64,000 nucleotides of DNA from Flavobacteriales bacterium (lineage in GTDB: Bacteria > Bacteroidota > Bacteroidia > Flavobacteriales_D > Sanyastnellaceae), in NCBI GenBank assembly GCA_022428205.1, contig JAKMCW010000093.1, forward strand, positions 55,626-119,625. Direction: 5' to 3'. The notes under the pieces were generated by a model. The model saw only the letters and a list, made by a program, of their open reading frames with translations, had not been told where the DNA came from and did no database searches. Every line of letters starts with the position of its first letter. Positions within the stretch are counted from its first letter, which is position 1. This document shows, piece by piece, positions 58,424-64,000 of this stretch. Position numbers and translations under genes: made by a program.

Positions 58424-59160
58424 TTCTGTGCTTTAGGAGCGGATTGGAAGTACTTCAGGTAGATGCCCATGGTCCGGTCAACCATTTCACCGACACCTTT
58501 AGAGGTGATGGTGCCGCCGGTAATGCCATCAACAGAATATTCGTTGGTCGGTGCACCGCCTTTGACAACGGTAAAGTGCGGCGCGACCTGGTTGATCTTC
58601 TTGCCTTTGAATGGCGCTTGGAAGAAGCCCTCCTTGATTTCCGCGCCCAAACCTGGGGTCTCCGTCTTGTGATCGAATACCGCGCCATAGATGGTCTCCA
58701 TGTCAGACTCCAGGGCCACGTAACCCCAGATCGGTCCCCACAGGCCCTTGCCCACCACAGGAACGACATAGAGGCTCTCCCCTTCTTTGTTGCACTTGAA
58801 CAGCGGAAAGGCCAATTCACTCGCAGGCGCTTTGCTGCGGTAGTCTTTCTGCACGTCGATGTTGAAGGGGTCTTCTGCATCGCTGGAGTTCACCTCTCCG
58901 GTCATGGAGCTGACCTCACGGCCTTCGCTGTCGATGGAGACGCGCTCAGTGACGAATTCTGCAAAGACGGGCTTCACCGCCCCGCGCTCGCTGGGAATGC
59001 CTATGGCACCCAGGATGTTCATCATCTTCTTTTCGGCCGCGTTGGCCTTCTGCATAGGCTTGAGCGAAAGGCTCGTGTATGCGAGGATTGCCCCCACCAA
59101 AACCACCATCAAAATGGCGAAAAGGAAGGTGTACCCGTTGGAGTTCTTGTTGAATGCCAT
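58420..59160 (-). CDS. nqrC: Na+-NQR subunit C
   Basis: 246 residues. One N-terminal membrane helix ('YTFLFAILMVVLVGAILAYTSLSL') and a periplasmic FMN-binding domain. The covalent FMN site is the Thr in 'DGITGGTITSKGV', the local form of the S/DGAT-type ApbE target. 'GPIWGYVALESDM' and 'GAEIKEGFFQAPFKGKK' are family features. Modified by the ApbE encoded downstream. Confidence 0.94.
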   Translation of the reverse strand: MAFNKNSNGYTFLFAILMVVLVGAILAYTSLSLKPMQKANAAEKKMMNILGAIGIPSERGAVKPVFAEFVTERVSIDSEGREVSSMTGEVNSSDAEDPFNIDVQKDYRSKAPASELAFPLFKCNKEGESLYVVPVVGKGLWGPIWGYVALESDMETIYGAVFDHKTETPGLGAEIKEGFFQAPFKGKKINQVAPHFTVVKGGAPTNEYSVDGITGGTITSKGVGEMVDRTMGIYLKYFQSAPKAQK

Positions 59161-59181
59161 GGTTCAGCTTGCTTTTGGGAA

Positions 59182-60426
59182 TCAGGCTACGGCTGCAGTG
59201 AGGCGCTTTTCACGGCGCCGGATATTGGCCTCAACCACATAGTGATCGATGGTCGGTGCCATCACGTTCATGAAGAGGATGGCCATCATCACGCCTTCAG
59301 GGTACGCTGGGTTGAACACCCGAATCATGATGGAAAACAGGCCGCCGAGGAATCCGTACACCCACTTTCCCGTGTTGGTCTGTGCGGCACTGACAGGATC
59401 GGTCGCCATGAAGACAGCACCAAACATGAAGCCCCCCATCACGATTTGGTGAACAGGACCAATGGTCATGTAGGCATTCAGCGCCAGTGCATTGAAGATG
59501 ACACCCATGACGAGACCACCTACAATGAAGCTCGAAATGATCCTCCAGCTGCCGATGCCCGTCCAGATGAGGATGGCAGCACCGATGAGCGCCGCCAGGG
59601 CACTGGTCTCAGCCACAGAGCCTGGGATGCTGCCGATGAAGCAGTTCATCAGGGAGAACATCCCGCCTTCGCCAAACATGGACATCACGCCTGTGGACAC
59701 TTCACCGCTCACGGGTTGTCCCACTGTATTGGCAAGGTGTCCAAGCGCCGTCGCGCCAGTGTATCCGTCGGCCAACACGCCGCCGGCCTTAGAGGCCATA
59801 ACATCGTGGATCCAGATTTCGCCGGACATCTGCTTGGGGTAAGCAAAGAACAAGAAGGCACGCGCTGTGAGGGCCACATTCAGGATGTTCATGCCCGTAC
59901 CACCAAAGACCTCTTTCGCGATGAGCACGGCGAATGCCGTCGCTGCTGCTACCATCCAAAGTGGAACGTCCACTGGCATGATGAGCGGGATGAGCATGCC
60001 GCTCACGAGGAAGCCCTCGTTGATGGCATGGCCGTTCATTCCTGCGATGATGAATTCGATGCCCAGTCCCGTGGCATAGCTCACGACGATGAGGGGCACC
60101 ACCTTGATGGCACCAACGATCACTTTATCGAGGAACATCATGCTCCAGGGGTCCGCCGTCGTGACGTCTCCAAGGCTCAGGTAATACTGATGACCGATGT
60201 TCCACGTTCCGAAAAGGAGCGCAGGCACCATCGCGACGATGACCAGGAACATGGTGCGCTTCAGGTCGATGCCGTCGCGGACATGAACCCCCTTGGATGT
60301 GGTGTGTCCGGGGGTAAACAGGAACGTCTCCAAAGCGTCGAAGACGACCCAGAAACGCTTGAGCTTGCCGTCTCCGGTAAAGTTGGGCTTGACGCGCTCC
60401 TCGATGAGTTTGTGAAGGGCCTTCAT
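59182..60426 (-). CDS. nqrB: Na+-NQR subunit B
   Basis: 414 residues with about ten membrane segments. The covalent FMN-binding Thr lies in 'DGYTGATALGHLAN'. 'KPNFTGDGKLKRFWVVFDALETFLF' at the N-terminus and 'GGFMFGAVFMATDPVSAAQTNTGKW' are characteristic. It is the main Na+-channel-bearing subunit and also holds riboflavin. Starts 32 bp after nqrA. Confidence 0.95.
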   Translation of the reverse strand: MKALHKLIEERVKPNFTGDGKLKRFWVVFDALETFLFTPGHTTSKGVHVRDGIDLKRTMFLVIVAMVPALLFGTWNIGHQYYLSLGDVTTADPWSMMFLDKVIVGAIKVVPLIVVSYATGLGIEFIIAGMNGHAINEGFLVSGMLIPLIMPVDVPLWMVAAATAFAVLIAKEVFGGTGMNILNVALTARAFLFFAYPKQMSGEIWIHDVMASKAGGVLADGYTGATALGHLANTVGQPVSGEVSTGVMSMFGEGGMFSLMNCFIGSIPGSVAETSALAALIGAAILIWTGIGSWRIISSFIVGGLVMGVIFNALALNAYMTIGPVHQIVMGGFMFGAVFMATDPVSAAQTNTGKWVYGFLGGLFSIMIRVFNPAYPEGVMMAILFMNVMAPTIDHYVVEANIRRREKRLTAAVA

Positions 60427-60458
60427 GGTTCTCTTCTGTATTCTCTAGGTGTTGTAGG

Positions 60459-61814
60459 TCAGGCGAATTCTTCGATCATCTGATCGAGTCCCTTGCGCAC
60501 CATGTCTTGCACCGCCATTTTGGAGGTGCAGACATATTCGCACAGGGCGAAATCTTCGGGGGCTACTTCATAGATCCCCAGCTTTTCCATCCGATCGATG
60601 TCTCCGACCAAGATGCTCTTGAGCAACTGAACAGGATAGATGTCAAATGGGAACACGGCGTCGTACTGGCCGCTGACCACAAATGCCCGTTCCTCTCCGT
60701 TGTTGTTGGTGTTCAGGTCGTACTCCTTCCCTTTGGGCATCAACCATGTCGGGAAAGCACGGGACGCACTGAACTTGTCGAAACCAGGTCCCAACCACCC
60801 TTTGGTGATGAAGAACTGCGGCTCATCTCCTTCGGGGATGCAAGTCACCTGCTGGTCGTGATATCCAAGTGCGCCATCCTCGCCTCGCGTAGTTCCGGTG
60901 AGAACATTGCCGGAAATCACCCGCGTCCCCTCCAAGAGCACGCGGTCTTGGATGATGTTGGCCATGGTCGTACCGATGGACGTTTGGAGCAGGGCTGGCT
61001 GCGAACGTGCACCCGTCAGGGCCACACGGCGCTGACCAACGTAAGCACCACTTGTCAGACCCTCGCCGATGTTGGCGACATCCTGCATGCCCATTGTCCA
61101 CACCACTTCACCCTTGTTGATGGGGCGTACTTCGTGGATCTGAACCCCCACGTTGCCAGCGGGGTGAGGACCAGAGAAGGCGGTCAAGTCTGCCTCGGTT
61201 ACTCCTGAGAAAGTATTGTCTCCTTGCTGCACGCCCAATTGGACCTTCCGACCATCTGCAAGCAGACTGTTGAGGAACGTCAAACCTGCGCGGAAGGCCT
61301 CCATGCGGCCTTCCAAGACCATGGACGCAGTAGGCGCCAATGGAGTCGAATCAAACCCGCTGACAAAAATGTCGCGGGGAGTGCTGTCAGCGGCGGGCAT
61401 CACATCGAAAGGACGCTGGCGCAACATGGGCCAGAAGCCGCCTTCCAACATGGCACTCCGCACCGCAGTCCCATCGGCGGACGCTGGGTTGAGGGCGTCC
61501 CGCGTCACGGATTCCGTGCCTTTCCCCATCACGTCGACGCGCAGGATGCGGCGCTTTTCTCCCCGAACAGGTTCTTGCACCGTCCCGGCAATGCCGCTGA
61601 CGAATTTGATGTCGGGGTTCTTCTTATCGGTGAAGAGCACTTCTCCCGCCTTGACCTCAGCGCCGGCCTTCACGGCCATGCGGGGGACCAACCCATGAAA
61701 ATCCGTGGGGTGGATGGAGAAACGATCTGCGGCTGGAAGGGTGTGGGGTGCACCTTGGACAGCGCCTTTGAGGCGGACGTCCAAGCCCTTCCGGATCTTT
61801 ACGGATGCAGGCAT
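60459..61814 (-). CDS. nqrA: Na+-NQR subunit A
   Basis: 451 residues from ATG 61814 (MPASVKIRKGLDVRLKG); the track's earlier start runs into the divergent promoter region. Soluble cytoplasmic subunit that helps bind quinone: 'FHGLVPRMAVKAGAEVKAGEVLF' and 'YEVAPEDFALCEYVCTSKMAVQDMVRKGLDQM' are family landmarks. First gene of the nqrABCDEF-apbE operon, with its own promoter element about 30 nt upstream. Confidence 0.95.
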   Translation of the reverse strand: MPASVKIRKGLDVRLKGAVQGAPHTLPAADRFSIHPTDFHGLVPRMAVKAGAEVKAGEVLFTDKKNPDIKFVSGIAGTVQEPVRGEKRRILRVDVMGKGTESVTRDALNPASADGTAVRSAMLEGGFWPMLRQRPFDVMPAADSTPRDIFVSGFDSTPLAPTASMVLEGRMEAFRAGLTFLNSLLADGRKVQLGVQQGDNTFSGVTEADLTAFSGPHPAGNVGVQIHEVRPINKGEVVWTMGMQDVANIGEGLTSGAYVGQRRVALTGARSQPALLQTSIGTTMANIIQDRVLLEGTRVISGNVLTGTTRGEDGALGYHDQQVTCIPEGDEPQFFITKGWLGPGFDKFSASRAFPTWLMPKGKEYDLNTNNNGEERAFVVSGQYDAVFPFDIYPVQLLKSILVGDIDRMEKLGIYEVAPEDFALCEYVCTSKMAVQDMVRKGLDQMIEEFA

Positions 61815-61843
61815 GTCGCGTTTTACGTGCTGGATTTGCGCGG

Positions 61844-61851
61844 CAAATGTA
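61844..61851 (-). promoter_or_regulatory. Promoter -7 element of the nqr operon
   Basis: On the minus strand TACATTTG, a perfect TAnnTTTG (same sequence as the HU promoter), lies 29 nt before the nqrA ATG. A TTG 16 nt upstream of it may be the -33 element. This transcript should have a leader, unlike most others here. Confidence 0.6.
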
Positions 61852-61936
61852 CTGCTCAGAGTGCCTTCAAGTGAAAGGTGAATGCCCAAGCAGCAGGGCA
61901 TTGTCCACAACTGGGGGTGTAGAGGTGTAAGCGGGG

Positions 61937-61944
61937 TACTTTTG
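61937..61944 (+). promoter_or_regulatory. -7 element abutting the plug protein start
   Basis: TACTTTTG, a perfect TAnnTTTG, ends 7 nt before the ATG at 61952. Confidence 0.58.
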
Positions 61945-61951
61945 GGCAGTG

Positions 61952-63226
61952 ATGGCGTTACACCCCAGCTCCGCATTTGCCCTGCTCGCTCTGCTTTTTT
62001 CGGGCTCTTGGTCCCGCGCACAGGATGGCCTTGCCGTGGCCTACACCGCTCCGCACATCGGGGCCGTTCGCCTGCACCCTCAAGGAGCGCCTTTGGGCGG
62101 CCCCTTCATGGAACTCGATGGCGATGCGCCCTTGGTCCTGAAATTTGACGACCTCTCTACGGAGTGGCCGGAGTACGCCTGGACCTTGGTGCATTGTTCG
62201 GCAGACTGGAGCCACGCCTCTGACCTGACCGATTGGGACTTCCTCGAAGGCTGGGCCCCGGCAGCATTGGACAATGTGGAAAGCAGCTTTGGTGGCAGTG
62301 TTCCGTTTAGCCACGTGAGCACGACCATTCCTTCAGAAGACCTTCGTCCAACACGCAGTGGGAACTACCTGCTCATCGTGCACACAGAAGGGGACCCTGA
62401 CGATGTGGTCCTGATTCGGCGGATGGTCATCTATGAGCGCCTCGCTGAAGTCGAAGTGGCCATCAAGCGCCCCTATGAGGCAGACAAAGTGCCGACGCAC
62501 CAGAGGCTGGAAGTCAACGTCAACCTCCCTCCTGGTCACAGGTGGTCTGTGCCCATGCAAGACATCCGCCTCACCGCACTGCGCAATGTCGACTGGACCC
62601 AAGCCGGCTCGGACATCGCCGCCTCCTTGGTCAATGGAGATGTGGTCCGATTCAACCAAGACTTGCGCCTGACTTTCCCCGGCTCCGACCGCTGGCGATC
62701 TGCAGACCTCAAATCCCTGTCTTACCTCGCTCCCGGTATTCAGTCGATCAAGGAATCGCGCGGTGGCGATGGGCCGCTATGGAAGGTGAAGTTGGGAACA
62801 GACGAGACCCGCCGGTTTCGCCTGCAGACGAGTCGACCGGATCTGAAGGGTGCATTTTCCGTGTACAACGACCGTTTCGATGATGTCGAGCTGACTTCGG
62901 ATTACTTGGAGGTGACTTTTTCGCTGGCCCATCCTGACTTTGGAGACGTACCGGATGTCTTTGTTTTCGGTGCACTTTCAGGCTGGTCGATTGACCCGGG
63001 ATTTCAAATGCGGTACGATGAGCAGGCCCAAGCTTACACCCTGACACGTTGGATGAAGCAAGGCTGGTATGACTACCGGTATGTGACCTTGAGCGCGCAA
63101 GGGTCTGCCCATGCTTTCGAGGCGGACCACGCAGGAACGCCCAACCTCTACACCGTTTTTGCACACGCGCCTGCACCGGATGGAACCGACCGTGTTATCG
63201 GCATGGAATCCTTGCTGAGAAATTAA
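61952..63226 (+). CDS. Type IX secretion system plug protein (DUF5103)
   Basis: 424 residues from ATG 61952. Signal peptide 'FALLALLFSGSWSRAQ'. DUF5103 features: 'VRLHPQGAPLGGPFMELDGDAPLVLKFDDLS', 'YAWTLVHCSADWSHASDLTDWDFLEG', 'SGNYLLIVHTEGDPDDVVLIRRMVIYE', 'VFGALSGWSIDPGFQMRYDEQAQAYTL'. In T9SS, a Plug protein of this family occludes the SprA outer-membrane channel when PorV is not bound. Its presence supports a functional T9SS for the sorting-domain proteins in this window. Confidence 0.88.
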   Translation: MALHPSSAFALLALLFSGSWSRAQDGLAVAYTAPHIGAVRLHPQGAPLGGPFMELDGDAPLVLKFDDLSTEWPEYAWTLVHCSADWSHASDLTDWDFLEGWAPAALDNVESSFGGSVPFSHVSTTIPSEDLRPTRSGNYLLIVHTEGDPDDVVLIRRMVIYERLAEVEVAIKRPYEADKVPTHQRLEVNVNLPPGHRWSVPMQDIRLTALRNVDWTQAGSDIAASLVNGDVVRFNQDLRLTFPGSDRWRSADLKSLSYLAPGIQSIKESRGGDGPLWKVKLGTDETRRFRLQTSRPDLKGAFSVYNDRFDDVELTSDYLEVTFSLAHPDFGDVPDVFVFGALSGWSIDPGFQMRYDEQAQAYTLTRWMKQGWYDYRYVTLSAQGSAHAFEADHAGTPNLYTVFAHAPAPDGTDRVIGMESLLRN

Positions 63227-63266
63227 TTTCATCATCAATTATATAGTTTTTGTCTTCATTTTTTAC

Positions 63267-63273
63267 TAAATTG
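63267..63273 (+). promoter_or_regulatory. Near-consensus -7 element before apaG
   Basis: TAAATTG (TAnnTTTG lacking one T) ends 5 nt before the ATG at 63279. Confidence 0.35.
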
Positions 63274-63278
63274 AAGGC

Positions 63279-63689
63279 ATGAACAGGACGAGGGTATACC
63301 GCGCTACAACCGAAGGCATTCGCGTTCATGTTCGCAGTAAGTTCGAACCTGAGTTCTCCAATCCCCACGAGCAGAAATACATCTTCTCCTATCGGATTAC
63401 CATCGAAAACCGCAGCCACTTTGGCATCAAGATTGTCAAACGGAAGTGGCACATCGTCGACTCCATTGGGAATGTCCGCGATATCGAAGGCACCGGCATC
63501 GTGGGCGTCCAACCTGAAATCCTGCCCGGTCGTGTCTTTGAATACGACAGCGCTTGTGATCTCTCCAGCAATATGGGCACCATGACAGGCGTCTACTTTG
63601 CTGAACCCCGCAGGCGCAGGAGCAACGCTGTGCCTTTCGAAGTGGCCATTCCACTTTTTCGCCTTGAAGTCCCTTGGGCTTTGAGCTGA
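63279..63689 (+). CDS. apaG: ApaG (DUF525) domain protein
   Basis: 136 residues, close to the family length. The fibronectin-III-like ApaG fold is shown by 'YIFSYRITIENRSHFGIKIVKRKWHIVDSIGNV', 'VVGVQPEILPGRVFEYDSACDL' and 'GTMTGVYF', with the conserved 'G-x-QP-x-L-x-PG' pattern. Linked elsewhere to Co2+/Mg2+ resistance and to proteins binding pyrophosphate; its role is not settled. Confidence 0.92.
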   Translation: MNRTRVYRATTEGIRVHVRSKFEPEFSNPHEQKYIFSYRITIENRSHFGIKIVKRKWHIVDSIGNVRDIEGTGIVGVQPEILPGRVFEYDSACDLSSNMGTMTGVYFAEPRRRRSNAVPFEVAIPLFRLEVPWALS

Positions 63690-63704
63690 CCTCAGACCTG
63701 AGGT
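63689..63704 (+). terminator. Weak hairpin after apaG
   Basis: ACCTCA pairs with TGAGGT around a 4-nt loop right after the apaG stop; only a short T stretch follows. May act as a weak terminator. Confidence 0.3.
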
Positions 63705-63710
63705 AATTTG
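63704..63710 (+). promoter_or_regulatory. Near-consensus -7 element before the serine hydrolase
   Basis: TAATTTG (TAnnTTTG lacking one T) ends 5 nt before the ATG at 63716. Confidence 0.4.
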
Positions 63711-63715
63711 CGTCT

Positions 63716-64000
63716 ATGGGCGCACCTCTTAAATACTTCACGTTACCATTTCTGGTCTTCGCCTTGTCTTGTTGTACTTCGGCGCAACCGACCGCTCTGG
63801 TCGACATCGCTGATGATCACCAACTCGCTGGATTGAGTGTCGTCACCCGCTGCCATGGCGGGCTCAGCATCGACGTGCACACTGGCTTCAGAGACATAGG
63901 CCGCAAGCTGCCGGTCGATGAAGAGACCACGTTTCGCATCGCTTCAATCAGCAAGGCCTGTGTCGCGCTGCTGACTGCAAAGTTGGCCGATGAAGGCACC
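63716..64000 (+). CDS. Serine hydrolase, class C beta-lactamase-like, C-terminus cut by window edge
   Basis: Open for 95 codons from ATG 63716 to the window end, so it is absent from the ORF track. Signal peptide 'YFTLPFLVFALSCCTSAQ' (a Cys near the cleavage site may make it a lipoprotein). 'GLSVVTRCHGG', 'TGFRDIGRKLPVDEETTFRIASISKACVALLTAKL' contains the SxxK catalytic motif (SISK) of penicillin-binding/class C beta-lactamase-type serine hydrolases. The YxN and C-terminal motifs lie outside the window, so activity (peptidase, esterase or lactamase) cannot be told. Confidence 0.85.
   Translation, partial: MGAPLKYFTLPFLVFALSCCTSAQPTALVDIADDHQLAGLSVVTRCHGGLSIDVHTGFRDIGRKLPVDEETTFRIASISKACVALLTAKLADEGT

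Noticed and set aside
58444-60483. 679-codon plus-strand ORF antisense to nqrB and nqrC
   Set aside because: It is His/Asp/Arg-rich, has no recognisable domain and lies fully opposite two well-supported nqr genes; it is the mirror of their codon bias at high GC.

Overview
The window looks like a gene-dense, moderately GC-rich chromosome segment of a marine-type Bacteroidota, most likely in or near Flavobacteriales. The evidence is lineage-typical gene sets: type IX secretion (T9SS) C-terminal sorting domains, a T9SS plug protein, 'GCTxxxACNY...DDGSC' repeat proteins, a Na+-NQR operon with apbE, a BT_3928/DUF1599/folP/cdaA block, CtlX, an M49 peptidase lipoprotein, and the Bacteroidota promoter -7 element TAnnTTTG. 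I see no rRNA, tRNA, CRISPR, IS element or prophage. No gap between genes exceeds about 190 bp, so there are no long empty stretches.

Layout. 1-2.7 kb: two secreted repeat proteins on the minus strand, the first cut by the window edge. 2.8-10 kb: housekeeping genes (thioesterase, HU, TrmH-type methyltransferase, MATE pump, fmt) and a single-chain methylmalonyl-CoA mutase carrying both a MutA-like and a MutB part. 10-16.6 kb: tRNA-binding protein, GmhB-like phosphatase, class IV aminotransferase, a lone DppB-type permease, then the folate/c-di-AMP block. 16.6-20.4 kb: a secreted LVIVD protein, a small antitoxin-like protein and an M49 metallopeptidase lipoprotein. 20.4-33 kb: a long plus-strand run (LptF/G permease, two glycosyltransferases, a 2OG-Fe(II) oxygenase, a split YeeE/YedE pair, DegP/HtrA, LON-domain protein, lipoprotein, two guanidine-modifying enzymes, argS). 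33.8-44.6 kb: one giant secreted modular protein of about 3,611 residues. 44.7-49.9 kb: ffh-folD-ribD-EamA-SGNH operon. 49.9-54.3 kb: DUF2807 lipoprotein, mazG, PagL-like deacylase and a beta-helix-like secreted protein. 54.4-61.8 kb: nqrABCDEF-apbE with a convergent 71-residue Cys-rich membrane protein that is a candidate NqrM-type maturation factor. 61.9-64 kb: T9SS plug protein, apaG and the start of a serine hydrolase.

The most noteworthy signals are these. (1) A perfect or near-perfect TAnnTTTG promoter element sits only 4-9 nt before the start codon of many transcription-unit-leading genes, which predicts leaderless mRNAs. (2) The giant protein has a regular modular plan, and its dockerin-like C-terminal tail is shared with the beta-helix protein, while two other secreted proteins in the window carry ordinary T9SS tails. 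(3) An unnamed domain of about 190 residues occurs five times in the giant protein and once in the truncated protein at the window start. (4) The methylmalonyl-CoA mutase is fused. (5) All seven convergent gene junctions are within -10 to +13 bp, leaving no room for ordinary terminators.

Gene functions were assigned by reading motifs and family resemblance from the translations; no database search was run.
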